This document shows positions 50,739 to 60,522 of a stretch of DNA of 64,000 nt, in pieces. The notes beneath the pieces were generated by a model. That model saw only the letters and a program-made list of their open reading frames with translations. It did no database searches and was not told the DNA's origin. This stretch comes from Cryobacterium sp. N22. GTDB taxonomy: Bacteria > Actinomycetota > Actinomycetes > Actinomycetales > Microbacteriaceae. Where the stretch lies: contig NZ_PJJP01000036.1 of the NCBI RefSeq assembly GCF_002929555.1, positions 62,001 to 126,000 on the forward strand, read 5' to 3'. Position 1 is the first letter of the stretch, and every line of letters starts with the position of its first letter. A program made the position numbers and the translations under genes.

Positions 50739-52081
50739 CGGGATACTCCGAAGAACGGGCCGACCTCGGCGAGCACAGCCAGGAACCTGTCGACCTCGTC
50801 GTCGGTCGTGTACAGGTAGGTGCTCGCGCGGGTGGACGCCGTGACGCCGAGTTTCTTGTGCAGCGGCTGGGCGCAGTGGTGGCCGACCCGCACGGCGATG
50901 CCGGCCTCGTCGAGGAACTGGCCCACGTCATGGGCGTGCACGCCGGCGACATCCACCGCGGCCAGGCCGATGCGTTCGACGCCGAGGCCGGGGCCGAGCA
51001 ACCGCACGCCGGGGATGGCGGTGACGCCCTCGACGAGCCGGCGGCCGAGTTCGGCTTCGCGGCTGCGGATGCGGCCCATGCCGGTGTGGCTGAGGTAGTC
51101 GACGGCGGAGGCCAGCGCGATGGCCTGGGAGATGCGTTGGGTGCCGGCCTCGAAGCGCTGCGGCGGGGCGAGGAACTCGGCGCTCTGCATGTCGACGGTG
51201 GTGATCATCGAGCCACCGGTGAGGAACGGCGGCATCGCGGCGAGCAACTCGGCCTTGCCGAAGAGCACGCCGATGCCGGTGGGGCCGAGCATCTTGTGGC
51301 CGGAGAACACCGCGAAGTCCACGTCGAGCGCGGTGAGGTCCAGGGCCAGGTGCGGCGCCGACTGGCAGGCGTCCAGGAAGATCAGGGCGTCGACGGCGTG
51401 CGCCATGGCCACCAGCTCGTCGATGGGGTTGATGGTGCCCACCACGTTGGAGGCGTGGGTGACGGCCAGCAGCCGGGTCCGCGGGTTCAGGATTTCGGCG
51501 GCGGCGGCGAGGTCGAGGGTGCCGTCGGGCAGCACCGGGATGAAGCGGAGGGTGGCTCCGGTGCGGAGCGCCAGCTGCTGCCACGGGATGAGGTTGGAGT
51601 GGTGCTCCATCTCGGTGACGACGATCTCGTCGCCGGTTCCCAACGCGAACCGGGCGGCGGCGGGGCCGCCGAGGCCGAGTGACGCGTTCGAGAACGCGTA
51701 CGAGACGAGGTTCACTCCCTCGGTGGCGTTGGAGGTCCAGACGATCTCGTTCTCGGCGGCGCCGACGAACGCGGCGACGGTGGCGCGGGCGGCCTCGAAC
51801 ACCTCGGTGGCCGCGAAGGCCAGGGTGTGCGCGCCGCGGTGCACGGCAGCGTTGCGCTGCTCGTAGTACTCCTGCTCGGCTTCCATCACGCTGATCGGAT
51901 TCTGCGAGGTGGCACCGGAGTCGAGGTAGGCCAGCGGATGCCCATTGACGAGCTGGTGGAGCACCGGGAAGTCATTGCGGATGCGCAGCACCTCGTCGGA
52001 ACTCAGAGTCTGGTCAGGCAGGCTCTCGTCATTCGGGGTCTGGTCTTGCACGGAGGCAGAGGGTGGTGCGACGAACGTCAT
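50735..52081 (-). CDS. sufS: Cysteine desulfurase SufS
   Basis: This is a 448-residue class V aminotransferase-fold enzyme that takes sulfur from cysteine. The N-terminus has about 35 extra residues, then the typical IRNDFPVLHQLVNGHPLAYLDSGATSQNP. The PLP lysine is in FSGHKMLGPTGIGVLFG, and RVGHHCAQPLHKKLG contains the catalytic Cys. It supplies SufU and plausibly also the rhodanese domain of MoeZ encoded divergently. No other suf genes are in the window. Confidence 0.96.
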   Translation of the reverse strand: MTFVAPPSASVQDQTPNDESLPDQTLSSDEVLRIRNDFPVLHQLVNGHPLAYLDSGATSQNPISVMEAEQEYYEQRNAAVHRGAHTLAFAATEVFEAARATVAAFVGAAENEIVWTSNATEGVNLVSYAFSNASLGLGGPAAARFALGTGDEIVVTEMEHHSNLIPWQQLALRTGATLRFIPVLPDGTLDLAAAAEILNPRTRLLAVTHASNVVGTINPIDELVAMAHAVDALIFLDACQSAPHLALDLTALDVDFAVFSGHKMLGPTGIGVLFGKAELLAAMPPFLTGGSMITTVDMQSAEFLAPPQRFEAGTQRISQAIALASAVDYLSHTGMGRIRSREAELGRRLVEGVTAIPGVRLLGPGLGVERIGLAAVDVAGVHAHDVGQFLDEAGIAVRVGHHCAQPLHKKLGVTASTRASTYLYTTDDEVDRFLAVLAEVGPFFGVSR

Positions 52082-52200
52082 ACTTCAGGATACCGCCACC
52101 CGCCGTGCCCCGGCAGAGGATGACGGCAGGAGACGCAGCACGGTTCCGGCCGGCCGGCCGCGGTTCAGGCCTAGGCTGGAAGCCAGCAGAAAGGGCCGCC

Positions 52201-53481
52201 ATGCCGCACGTTCCCCTCGTTTCACCGGGGCCGCCGCTCACCCCGGCCCAGCGCCAGCGCTACGCCCGCCAGCTCTCGCTCGAGCAGGTCGGCGACCTCG
52301 GCCAACGCCGCCTCGCGGCCGCCAGGGTGCTGATGATCGGTGCCGGCGGACTCGGCTCCCCGGTGCTCACCGCGCTGGCCGCCGCGGGCGTCGGCACCCT
52401 CGGCATCGTGGATTCCGACAGCGTGGAGGTCTCGAACCTGCACCGCCAGACCATCTACTCGATGGCCGACCTGGCCCTGCCCAAGGCCGAGGCCGCCGCG
52501 GCCGCCCTGCGCGCGCACAACCCGCTGATCGAGGTCGTGGCCCACCAGACGCGCCTCACGGCCGCCAACGTGCTCGCGCTGATCGACGACTACGACATCG
52601 TGGTCGACGGCACCGACAACTTCGCCACCCGCCACCTCGCCCACGACGCCGCGGCCCTGCTGCACAAGCCGTACATCTGGGGCTCCGTGCTGCGCTTCGA
52701 CGGCCTGGTCACGACGTTCTGGGTCGACGGGCCGACCGGCGGAACCCGCTTGGAAGACCTGTTCCCGAGCACCCCGGGCGCCGACGAGGCCGAAACCTGC
52801 GCCATGGCCGGTGTGCTCGGCTCGGTGTGCGCCGGCGTCGGCGCCATGATGGCCAGTGAGGCCCTCAAGCTCATCGTGGGGTTCGGCGAACCGTTGTTCG
52901 GCCGGCTGCTCGTGCACGACGGCCTCGACGCCTCCTGGCGGGAGGTGCCATACGGCGCGGCCGCCCCGGCCGGCACCGTCCCTGCCGGCGCCGTCCCTGC
53001 CGCCGCTGACCCGGCCGCGGATGCCGCGACCGGTGTGACCGGCCACCTCGAACCGGCCGCGGCCGCCGACCCGCCCCGCGACACCAGCCACAGCCAGGTG
53101 CACACCCACCCGATCCCGGTGCCCCCGCACGCCGGCGCACCCGCACCCGACGAGGTCACCTCGGCCGAGCTCGCGGGCCTGCTCGCCGACCGGCAGGCGG
53201 GCACCGCCGACTTCGTTCTCGTGGACATCCGGGAGCCGTGGGAGCGTGACATCGTCGCCATCGACGGATCGGCCCTGGTGCCGATGGCGCAGCTGCTCAC
53301 CGACGAGGCCCGCACGGTGATGGAACCCGACGACCGCATCATCCTGTACTGCCACCACGGCACCCGCTCCGAGTACGCCCGCGAGGTGCTGCGCGACAAC
53401 GGTTGGTCGACGGTGAGCCACCTCGCGGGCGGCGTCGACGACTGGGTGCGCCGGATCGAACCGGAGAAGCAGCGCTACTGA
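52201..53481 (+). CDS. moeZ: MoeZ: MoeB/ThiF-type adenylyltransferase fused to rhodanese
   Basis: This is a 426-residue two-domain sulfur-carrier activator. The E1-like domain has the nucleotide loop GAGGLG at residues 47-52 and VDGTDNFATRHLAHDAA. A Pro/Ala-rich linker spans about residues 255-320. The rhodanese domain ends the protein, with active Cys384 in YCHHGTRS. It adenylates and thiocarboxylates carriers such as MoaD (encoded at 55447). The CxxC pairs that hold zinc in E. coli MoeB are not visible. The ATG at 52201 has AAAGGG upstream. Confidence 0.92.
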   Translation: MPHVPLVSPGPPLTPAQRQRYARQLSLEQVGDLGQRRLAAARVLMIGAGGLGSPVLTALAAAGVGTLGIVDSDSVEVSNLHRQTIYSMADLALPKAEAAAAALRAHNPLIEVVAHQTRLTAANVLALIDDYDIVVDGTDNFATRHLAHDAAALLHKPYIWGSVLRFDGLVTTFWVDGPTGGTRLEDLFPSTPGADEAETCAMAGVLGSVCAGVGAMMASEALKLIVGFGEPLFGRLLVHDGLDASWREVPYGAAAPAGTVPAGAVPAAADPAADAATGVTGHLEPAAAADPPRDTSHSQVHTHPIPVPPHAGAPAPDEVTSAELAGLLADRQAGTADFVLVDIREPWERDIVAIDGSALVPMAQLLTDEARTVMEPDDRIILYCHHGTRSEYAREVLRDNGWSTVSHLAGGVDDWVRRIEPEKQRY

Positions 53482-53608
53482 TGTGATCCCGCCTCCGGCC
53501 GCGCCGCGCCGCGCGTACACGCGGGGTGGTTGCCGGGTGATGCCCCGGTTATGGTGTGCCCACCGGGCCCCGTGCGCGGCACCACAACACGGCGACAGAG
53601 AGGTGGTC

Positions 53609-55432
53609 ATGATGGGCGATGACAAGCATCCGACCGGGAGCACGGCGACGGGCCCGCAGGGCAGCGACGAGGACGTCGACCGCGGTTTCCTGGGCACCCT
53701 CGATCCCCTGATCATCCAGGCCGCCGACGGGCGGGTGGTCTGGGAGATGGAGTCCCTGGCCTTCCTCGCCGGTGCGGGGTCGGAGAACGTGCACGACGGT
53801 CTCTGGCGCCAGAGCGCCCTGACCGCCAGGCACGGCCTCTACCAGGTGACGGAGGGTATCTATCAGGTGCGCGGCTTCGACCTCTCGAACATGACACTCG
53901 TCGAGGGCGAGCACGGCGTCATCGTGATCGACCCGCTGATCTCGGCGGAGACCGCGGCGGCCGCGCTGGCGCTGTACCGCAGCCATCGCGGCGACCGCCC
54001 GGTGTCGGCGATCGTCTACACCCACGCGCACGCCGACCATTTCGGCGGCGTGCTCGGCGTGGTCGAACCCGACACCGGCATCCCCATCGTCGCCCCCGAG
54101 CATTTCCTCGACAACGCGGTGTCGGAGAACGTCTACGCCGGAACCGCGATGTTCCGCCGCGGGTACTACTACGACGGTCATCCGCTGGCCCGGAACGCGG
54201 CCGGCCGGGTCGGCATCGGCCTGGGCGCCGGCGGGTCGACGGGCAGCATCGGCCTGATCGCGCCCACCCTCGACATCACGGCGACGGGCCAGGAAGAGGT
54301 GCTCGACGGCGTGCGGATCATCTTCCAGCTCACCCCCGGCACCGAGTGCCCGTCGGAGATGAACCTGTACTTCCCGGCGCAGCGCGCCCTGTGCATGGCC
54401 GAGAACGCCACCCACACGATGCACAACCTGCTCACCCTGCGCGGCGCGCAGGTGCGCGATCCCCGCATGTGGTCCCGCTACCTGAGTGAGGCCACCGAGC
54501 TGTTCGGCCACCGGTCCGATGTGGAATTCGCCTCGCACCACTGGCCGACCTGGGGAACCGACGCCATTGTCGACTTCCTCACCGAGCAACGCGACCTCTA
54601 CGCCTACCTGCACGACCAGACCGTGCGCCTGATGAACCAGGGCCAGACCGGCAGCGAGATCGCCGAGGACTTCGAGATGCCGCCGTCACTGGCAAAGAAG
54701 TGGCACACCCACGGCTACTACGGCTCGGTGAGCCACAACGTCAAGGCGATCTTCCAGCGCTACCTGGGCTGGTACGACGGCAACCCCGCGCACCTGTGGC
54801 AGCATCCGCCGACCGCCGCGGCCACCCGGTACGTCGACGTGATGGGCGGGGTCGCGGCCACGCTCGAGCACGCCAGGCGTTACCTGGATGCCGGCGACCT
54901 GCGGTTCGCCGTGGAGCTGGCCAGTCACGCCGTCTTCGCCGACCCCGGTGACGGTGCGGCCCGGGAGCTGCTGGCGACGGGCCTGGAGCGGCTGGGCTTC
55001 GGCGCGGAGAACGCCACCTGGCGCAACGTCTTCCTCACCGGGGCGACCGAGCTGCGGTACGGCGTGGGCCGCAACAACCTCAGCGCCGGCGGCCTGCTCG
55101 GCGCGCTCACCGTCACCCAGCTCTTCGACACCCTGGCGATCCGGCTGGTGGGGCCCAGGTCGTGGAACGAGAGCTTCGCGATCAACTGGGTGATCACGGA
55201 CACGCGGGAGCTCTACAGGCTGGAGCTCAGCCACGGTGCCCTGATCCACTTTCCGATCGACAAGCCCCGTCCGGCGGACCTCAATGTGCGGATCACCCAC
55301 GCCCGGCTGGCCCAGGCCGTGGCCGGCGGCTCGTTCAGCGGGGTGGACATGACCGGGGACACCGGTGTGCTGCCGCGGCTGTTCGCGCTGCTGGACAGCC
55401 CGGATCCGACCTTCGCCGTCGTGACGCCGTAG
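53609..55432 (+). CDS. Alkylsulfatase, metallo-beta-lactamase fold (SdsA1/BDS1 type)
   Basis: This is a 607-residue class III sulfatase that splits primary alkyl sulfates. The zinc motif THAHADHFGG is near residues 142-151, ENATHTMHN and ASHHWPTWG are further metal and substrate residues, and a helical dimer domain follows. The last about 120 residues form the SCP2-like domain (FDTLAIRLVGPRSWNESFAINW). No signal peptide is visible, unlike secreted SdsA1, so it is probably cytoplasmic. It stands between moeZ and moaD and could provide sulfate from detergents. ATG 53609 or 53612 could be the start; GAGAGG precedes them. Confidence 0.92.
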   Translation: MMGDDKHPTGSTATGPQGSDEDVDRGFLGTLDPLIIQAADGRVVWEMESLAFLAGAGSENVHDGLWRQSALTARHGLYQVTEGIYQVRGFDLSNMTLVEGEHGVIVIDPLISAETAAAALALYRSHRGDRPVSAIVYTHAHADHFGGVLGVVEPDTGIPIVAPEHFLDNAVSENVYAGTAMFRRGYYYDGHPLARNAAGRVGIGLGAGGSTGSIGLIAPTLDITATGQEEVLDGVRIIFQLTPGTECPSEMNLYFPAQRALCMAENATHTMHNLLTLRGAQVRDPRMWSRYLSEATELFGHRSDVEFASHHWPTWGTDAIVDFLTEQRDLYAYLHDQTVRLMNQGQTGSEIAEDFEMPPSLAKKWHTHGYYGSVSHNVKAIFQRYLGWYDGNPAHLWQHPPTAAATRYVDVMGGVAATLEHARRYLDAGDLRFAVELASHAVFADPGDGAARELLATGLERLGFGAENATWRNVFLTGATELRYGVGRNNLSAGGLLGALTVTQLFDTLAIRLVGPRSWNESFAINWVITDTRELYRLELSHGALIHFPIDKPRPADLNVRITHARLAQAVAGGSFSGVDMTGDTGVLPRLFALLDSPDPTFAVVTP

Positions 55433-55446
55433 CGTGCCGGTCCGCG

Positions 55447-55686
55447 TCAGCCGCCGGCGAACGGCGGCAGAACGTCGAGCCTGTCGCCCTCGTTCAACAC
55501 GCGGGCCCGATCGGTGGTGGCCGTTCCGTTCACGATGAAGGAGCAGCGGGCGAAAACGGCGGGCGAGCTACTGCCCAGATCCGTCAGGAACGCGCCGATG
55601 GTGGCCCCGGCCGGCAGGTCGCGGGTCTCCTCAGCCACTCCCGTCGCCGCCTTGGCCGCGGCGTAATAGCGCACCTGCACCTGCAT
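55447..55686 (-). CDS. moaD: Molybdopterin synthase sulfur-carrier subunit MoaD
   Basis: This is a 79-residue ubiquitin-like protein starting MQVQVRYYAAAKAATG and ending FAGG, whose terminal Gly becomes a thiocarboxylate. VNGTATTDRARVLNEGDRLDVLPP is the standard C-terminal part. I use the ATG at 55686; a longer frame to 55737 adds unrelated residues. Its partner MoaE is at 58933 and its activator MoeZ at 52201. It is convergent with the alkylsulfatase gene, 14 bp away. Confidence 0.93.
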   Translation of the reverse strand: MQVQVRYYAAAKAATGVAEETRDLPAGATIGAFLTDLGSSSPAVFARCSFIVNGTATTDRARVLNEGDRLDVLPPFAGG

Positions 55687-55752
55687 GGTGATGAACCCTT
55701 CGTCGGTGGGCGGGCCGCACGTGCCGACCCGGTTCATCCAGCCTACGACGGG

Positions 55753-56337
55753 TCACCACTCCGGCGCGGCGCGCAGGGCGTAGTGCAGCTCCACGAGGCC
55801 GTCGTCGAAGGACCGCGCACCGCGCAGGTCGAGAACGGCCGGGTCGGTGTCGGCCGGGAACACCCCGCGGCCGGCGCCGATCACGACGGGCATCACCACG
55901 AGGCGCACCTCGTCTACCTCGCCGGCGGCGAAGAACGCCCGGCTCAGGCTCAGGCTGCCCCACAGCACGACAATTCCCGCGTTCTCGGCCTTGATCCGGC
56001 GGATGGCCTCGACGGCGTCGCCGGACTCCAGGGTCGCCGCGGGCAGGTCGCCCCACGGAGCGTGGCTGAGGGTGCGGGAGAACACGTGGCGGCGCAGCGC
56101 ATTGAGCGGGCCGGTGATGACCTCGTCCGCCGCCTCCGGTGTGGGCCAGTAGCCCACGAACATGCGATACGTGTTGGCGCCGAGCACCATCGCGTCGACG
56201 CCGTCGAGCCACGCCACCTGGCTGCGGTCGAACTCGTCCGTGCGGCCGTCGAGAAGTTCGTAGGCCGTGAACTCGTTATCGAGGTTGGCCGCGAAGCCGT
56301 CGAGGGTCACGAACTGCTGCACCACGAGGTGTCCCAT
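55753..56337 (-). CDS. Dihydrofolate reductase / RibD C-terminal-like protein
   Basis: This is a 194-residue protein of the RibD_C/DHFR-like superfamily. It has QQFVTLDGFAANLDNEFTAYELLDG at the N-terminus, VLGANTYRMFVGYWP, IVVLWGSLSLSRAFFAAGEVDEVRLVVMPVVIGAGRGVFP and a C-terminal ELHYALR strand. Actinobacteria carry many such paralogues, mostly of unknown substrate, likely NADPH-dependent reductases. The ATG at 56337 follows GGAAGGG. It could share a transcript with moaD, 66 bp downstream. Confidence 0.85.
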   Translation of the reverse strand: MGHLVVQQFVTLDGFAANLDNEFTAYELLDGRTDEFDRSQVAWLDGVDAMVLGANTYRMFVGYWPTPEAADEVITGPLNALRRHVFSRTLSHAPWGDLPAATLESGDAVEAIRRIKAENAGIVVLWGSLSLSRAFFAAGEVDEVRLVVMPVVIGAGRGVFPADTDPAVLDLRGARSFDDGLVELHYALRAAPEW

Positions 56338-56495
56338 GAGTTGCCCTTCCGTGTGAGCGCCCGACCTGCGGCACCGGGTATTCGAGGCACGATACGCCCG
56401 GGCCGAGCCCCGTTCAAGCAACCGGCCGGCACCGGCCACCGCTCGAGCCGCGGCGTGCACGGTTCCGCGGCGGCGAACTGCGGCAAGATGGTGGC

Positions 56496-57812
56496 ATGAG
56501 CGCGCGCACGATCGACCAGCACCGGGAGGCCGTGGTCTCGCTTCTCGCACCGCTGTTCCGGGACCGCGCCACCGAGGTCCTCCCCCTCTCGAGTGCCCGG
56601 CTGACCGGTGATCCCGACAGCTACCGGGCCAGGACCCTCGCGATCGCCGTCGACTCCCCCGTGGCGCTGCCGCCCTTCGACAACTCGCAGATGGACGGTT
56701 ACGCCGTGCGCACCGAGGACCTGGTGACGGCCTCGGAGCGCACGCCCGCGATCCTCGCCGTGGCGGGCCGGATCGCCGCGGGCGACCCCGCCGGCCAGCT
56801 GCGACCGGGCACCGCCGCCCCGATCATGACGGGTGCGCCGATCCCGGCGGGCGCGGATGCCGTGGTGCCGATCGAGCAGGCCGATCCGCCCCGGTTCCAG
56901 CCGCAGGAGCCCGACGGCACCGCTCCGCTGGGTCAGAGCGTCTCGTTTTGTGCCCCCGCTCCGGTCGGCGCGTTCGTGCGCCCGACCGGCAGCGACGTGC
57001 ACCCCGGCGACCGGCTCCTCGACGCGGGCACCCGGCTCGGCCCGGCCCAGTACGGGGTCCTCGCGGGTACCGGGCTGACCTCGGTTCCGGTGCTCCGGCG
57101 CATCCGGGTGCTGCTCATCGCGACCGGCCACGAGATCCGCGACCCCGGCCAGAGCCTGGCCGCCGGCCAGATCTACGACTCCAACAGCGTCATCCTCGGC
57201 CAGGCCCTGCGGGATGCCGGCTGCACCGTGACCGCCCGGCCCTGCCGCTCCGACGATGCCGCAGACCTCCTCGCCCTCCTCGCCGACGCCCCGGAGGTGG
57301 ACCTCGTGGTCACCGTCGGCGGGGTCAGCGCCGGCGCCCGGGAGGTGGTGCGCGATGCGCTCGGCCCGCTCGGTGTGACCTTCCAACACGTCGCCATGCA
57401 GCCTGGCGGACCGCAGGGGCTCGGCGCGATCACCGTGCCCATGAACACCGTGCCTGTGAACACCGTGCCGAGCACACCCGTTCCCGTGATCACCTTCCCC
57501 GGCAACCCGGTGAGTGCCCTGATCTCGTTCGAGGTGTTCCTGCGCCCGGTGCTCCGCCGCCTGGCCGGTCTGCCGGGGCCCGACCGGGAGCTGCGGAGCG
57601 CCCCCCTTGCCGCACCGGTGGAATCCCCGGCCGGGAAGCACCAGCTGCGGCGCGGCATCCTGCGCCCCGACGGCGCCCTCGACCTGGTGGGCGGTGCCAG
57701 TTCGCACCTCCTGCACGCCTATGCCACCGCGACGGTGCTCGTGCACCTGCCCGTCGGGGTCGGCAGTGTCGCCGCGGGCGAACCCGTGGACTATTGGAGT
57801 ATCGATGACTGA
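56496..57812 (+). CDS. moeA: Molybdopterin molybdotransferase MoeA
   Basis: This is a 438-residue enzyme that inserts molybdate into adenylated molybdopterin. [19 protein letters not shown] is the MoeA signature near residue 60; [19 protein letters not shown], the MoCF-type domain ([35 protein letters not shown]) and [22 protein letters not shown] complete it. The insert [18 protein letters not shown] near residue 315 is a short repeat unusual for the family. It overlaps moaC by 8 bp. Confidence 0.95.
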   Translation: MSARTIDQHREAVVSLLAPLFRDRATEVLPLSSARLTGDPDSYRARTLAIAVDSPVALPPFDNSQMDGYAVRTEDLVTASERTPAILAVAGRIAAGDPAGQLRPGTAAPIMTGAPIPAGADAVVPIEQADPPRFQPQEPDGTAPLGQSVSFCAPAPVGAFVRPTGSDVHPGDRLLDAGTRLGPAQYGVLAGTGLTSVPVLRRIRVLLIATGHEIRDPGQSLAAGQIYDSNSVILGQALRDAGCTVTARPCRSDDAADLLALLADAPEVDLVVTVGGVSAGAREVVRDALGPLGVTFQHVAMQPGGPQGLGAITVPMNTVPVNTVPSTPVPVITFPGNPVSALISFEVFLRPVLRRLAGLPGPDRELRSAPLAAPVESPAGKHQLRRGILRPDGALDLVGGASSHLLHAYATATVLVHLPVGVGSVAAGEPVDYWSIDD

Positions 57813-58314
57813 GACCACGCACAACCAGAACCATCCGGACCGGCCCGCCCAGCTCAGCCATGTGCGCGCCGACGGCGCCGCCCTCATGGTGGACGTGACC
57901 GACAAGCCCGTCACCAAACGACGCGCCACGGCCACGGCCACGCTGATCACCCGGCCCGACGTGATCGCCCTGCTCGTCGCCGGCGAACTGCCCAAGGGCG
58001 AGGCCCTCGCCGTGGCCAGGGTGGCCGGCATCATGGGCGCCAAGCAGACCTCGGCGTTGATCCCGCTCTGCCACCCGCTGCCGCTCAGCGGTGCCACCAT
58101 CGACTTCGTGCCCGGCGACGATCGGGTGCTCATCAGCGCGACGGTGAAGACCACCGGTGTGACCGGTGTCGAGATGGAGGCGCTGACGGCGGCGTCGGTG
58201 GCGGCGCTCACCCTGTACGACATGATCAAGGCCGTGGACAAGCACGCGGTGATCACCGACATCAAGGTGCTGGCGAAGTCCGGCGGCAAGAGCGGCGACT
58301 GGAGCACCGAGTGA
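57805..58314 (+). CDS. moaC: Cyclic pyranopterin monophosphate synthase MoaC
   Basis: This is a 169-residue enzyme for the second half-step of Moco synthesis. [43 protein letters not shown] and [31 protein letters not shown] are diagnostic; the His and Lys of the active site are present. The ATG at 57805 is chosen because it lies within the moeA end and gives the normal N-terminus. moaA, which makes its substrate, is not in the window. Confidence 0.96.
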   Translation: MTETTHNQNHPDRPAQLSHVRADGAALMVDVTDKPVTKRRATATATLITRPDVIALLVAGELPKGEALAVARVAGIMGAKQTSALIPLCHPLPLSGATIDFVPGDDRVLISATVKTTGVTGVEMEALTAASVAALTLYDMIKAVDKHAVITDIKVLAKSGGKSGDWSTE

Positions 58315-58943
58315 GCGCCGCCGCGAAGCCGACGAGCGCACCAGGCGTCGCACGGGCCGACGGGCGCACCGGACAGGTGATCGTGGCGTCGACCCGCGCG
58401 GCGACCGGCGTGTACACCGACCGCACCGGACCCGTCATCGACGCCTGGCTTCGCGCGCATGGCTGGCTCGTCCTGGACCGGGCCGTCGTCGCCGACGGCG
58501 ACCCCGTCGGCGATGCCCTGGCCGCGGCCATCGAGGCCGGCCTCGACCTGGTCATCACAACGGGCGGCACCGGTGTGAGCCCCACCGACCAGACCCCGGA
58601 GCAGACCCTGCCGCTGCTCGATCGCCAGCTGCCCGGCATCATGGAGGAGCTGCGGCGGCGCGGTACGGCCGCCACACCGCTCGCCGTGCTCTCGCGCGGC
58701 TACGCCGGCATCGCCCGTGGCCGCACCGTCGTGATCAACCTGCCCGGCTCCACCGGCGGCGTCCGCGACGGACTGGCCGTGCTCACCGAGGTGCTCGACC
58801 ACCTCATCGACCAGGTGCGCGGAGCCGACCACACGGCAGCACCCGCCGCCGACACCCACCCGGCCGCAGCGCACGAGACCACACCAACCACGGCCACGCC
58901 CCGCAAGGGCACACTCCCCAAGGACCTCCGACATGGCCACTGA
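58311..58943 (+). CDS. mog: Molybdopterin adenylyltransferase MogA/MoaB-type
   Basis: This is a 210-residue protein that adenylates molybdopterin before MoeA acts. The MoCF domain is clear: [93 protein letters not shown]. An additional Ala/Thr/His-rich tail of about 40 residues follows. GTG start overlaps the moaC stop by 4 bp; it overlaps moaE by 11 bp. Confidence 0.94.
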   Translation: MSAAAKPTSAPGVARADGRTGQVIVASTRAATGVYTDRTGPVIDAWLRAHGWLVLDRAVVADGDPVGDALAAAIEAGLDLVITTGGTGVSPTDQTPEQTLPLLDRQLPGIMEELRRRGTAATPLAVLSRGYAGIARGRTVVINLPGSTGGVRDGLAVLTEVLDHLIDQVRGADHTAAPAADTHPAAAHETTPTTATPRKGTLPKDLRHGH

Positions 58944-59406
58944 GCCCACCCCGCACAACGCCACAGCCGCCCCCGAGACCCCGGGCCGGGTGCTGTTCGC
59001 GCGCGTCGACGACACCCCGATCACCGTCGACGAGTGCACGGATGCCGTGGGCGACGCCACGGCCGGCGCCGTCGTGTCGTTCGCGGGCGTGGTGCGCAAC
59101 CACGACGAGGACCGCGGCGTGACCTGGCTGCGCTACAGCGCCCATCCGAGCGCCCAGACCGTGCTCGAGGAGGTCGCGCGCGAGGTGGCCCTGGCGCACC
59201 CGGGCTGCCGGATCGCCGCCGCGCACCGGGTGGGCGACCTGGGCATCGGCGACGTGGCACTGGCCTGCGCCGTGGCGTCCGCGCACCGGGCCGAGGCCTT
59301 CGCGGCCTGCGCCGCCCTGGTCGACGAGATCAAGGCCCGCGTGCCCATCTGGAAGGAACAGGGCTTCACCGACGGCAGCACCGAGTGGGTCGCCGCGCTC
59401 GGCTGA
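58933..59406 (+). CDS. moaE: Molybdopterin synthase catalytic subunit MoaE
   Basis: This is a 157-residue subunit that places the dithiolene sulfurs using MoaD thiocarboxylate. GAVVSFAGVVRNHDEDRGVTWLRYSAHPSA, RIAAAHRVGDLGIGDVALACAVASAHRAEAFAACAALVDEIKARVPIWKEQGF contain the conserved residues, including the Lys of PIWKEQ. It ends 16 bp before palindromic element C. Confidence 0.95.
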   Translation: MATEPTPHNATAAPETPGRVLFARVDDTPITVDECTDAVGDATAGAVVSFAGVVRNHDEDRGVTWLRYSAHPSAQTVLEEVAREVALAHPGCRIAAAHRVGDLGIGDVALACAVASAHRAEAFAACAALVDEIKARVPIWKEQGFTDGSTEWVAALG

Positions 59407-59421
59407 CCGCGCCCACCGCCC

Positions 59422-59487
59422 GATTGGTCCCCGAACGGACAATAGGTCCCGGCACACCGGGTGCAGACATCCGCACGGGCACCAGTT
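59422..59487. repeat. 66-bp palindromic intergenic element, copy C
   Basis: Third copy with the identical 14-17-4-17-14 layout: outer blocks 59422-59435 and 59474-59487, inner blocks 59436-59452 and 59457-59473, loop CACA. It is the most diverged in the left half. Unlike A and B it lies between two genes on the same strand, moaE and the FAD-binding subunit. The rest of the 270-bp gap (59488-59676) shows no gene, only a possible TACATT -10-like box near 59557. Confidence 0.75.
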
Positions 59488-59676
59488 GTTTGGCACGAGT
59501 TGGGCCCAGATCACGCCGCAAAACTGGGGATCGGCTGGGGGACGCCCGGCCGGTTTACATTACCGACACAATGCTGCGCTTGACTAGGGATGTCGGCGCC
59601 CGCGAGGGCGCCCCTCGACGGGCCCGCAGGCCCGGCGGCACCCGGATGCGGCGCATCCACGACCTTGGGAGACCGG

Positions 59677-60522
59677 ATGGACCTGAGCACCGTTGCGACC
59701 ATCACCCCGGCCCGCACCCGCGCCGACCTGGCCGCCCTCGGTGAGACCGTGGTGCCGCTGGCCGGCGGCTCCGAACTCTTCGCCGACCCGCGCATCCACC
59801 TCACCGGCCTCGTCGACCTGCAGACCATGGGCTGGCCGTCGCTGACCGCCAACGCCGGGGGTCTCGAGATCGCCGCCACCTGCACCCTCGCCGAACTGTC
59901 GCGGATGCCCGCCGAGCCCGGCTGGGTCGCCCACCCGGTTTTCCACCAGGCCTGCACGGCCCTGTTCGGCTCGTTCAAGGTCTGGAACGTGGCCACCGTC
60001 GGCGGCAACCTGTGCACCTCGCTGCCCGCGGGCCCGATGATCTGCCTCACCGTCGCCCTCGACGCCGAGGTGCTGATCTGGCGCGCCGACGGCATCGACG
60101 TGCGGCTGCCCGCCTTGGCCTTCGTCACCGGCAACACCACCAATGTGCTCGAGCCCGGCGACGTGCTGCGCTCCATCCACATTCCCGCCGTCTCGCTGGC
60201 CGCCCGCACCGGATACCGCAAGATCGCCCTGTCCCCGCTCGGCCGCTCCGGCGCCGTACTCATCGGCCGCCTCGACACCGACGGCGCCTTCGTGCTCACC
60301 GTGACGGGCGGCACCGTGCGCCCGGTGCAACTGCGTTACCCCGAGCTACCCGACCCGGCCGCCCTGGCCGCCGACATCGCCGGCATCGACGCCTGGTTCA
60401 CGGACGCGCACGGCGCCGCCGACTGGCGCCGGGCCATGAGCGGGCTGCTCGGCGAGGAGATCCGCCAGGAACTGGCCGCGCCCGCCGACCCGATCACCAC
60501 CGGCGACGGGAGCCGCGCATGA
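59677..60522 (+). CDS. Molybdenum hydroxylase FAD-binding subunit
   Basis: This is a 281-residue protein of the xanthine dehydrogenase medium-subunit family. PLAGGSELFADPRIH is the FAD-binding start, FGSFKVWNVATVGGNLCTSLPAGPM the second FAD motif, and the C-terminal CO-dehydrogenase flavoprotein-like domain ends the chain. It passes electrons from the Fe-S clusters of the partner to an acceptor. ATG 59677 follows GGGAG. It overlaps the large subunit by 4 bp. Confidence 0.9.
   Translation: MDLSTVATITPARTRADLAALGETVVPLAGGSELFADPRIHLTGLVDLQTMGWPSLTANAGGLEIAATCTLAELSRMPAEPGWVAHPVFHQACTALFGSFKVWNVATVGGNLCTSLPAGPMICLTVALDAEVLIWRADGIDVRLPALAFVTGNTTNVLEPGDVLRSIHIPAVSLAARTGYRKIALSPLGRSGAVLIGRLDTDGAFVLTVTGGTVRPVQLRYPELPDPAALAADIAGIDAWFTDAHGAADWRRAMSGLLGEEIRQELAAPADPITTGDGSRA

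Noticed and set aside
56307..59099. Very long minus-strand open frames opposite moeA-moaC-mog and elsewhere (for example 38106-40259, 40135-42309, 6006-8477)
   Set aside because: They lie wholly opposite or across well-supported genes, have extreme Arg/Gly/His/Asp composition and no domains. Long antisense frames are expected at this G+C content.
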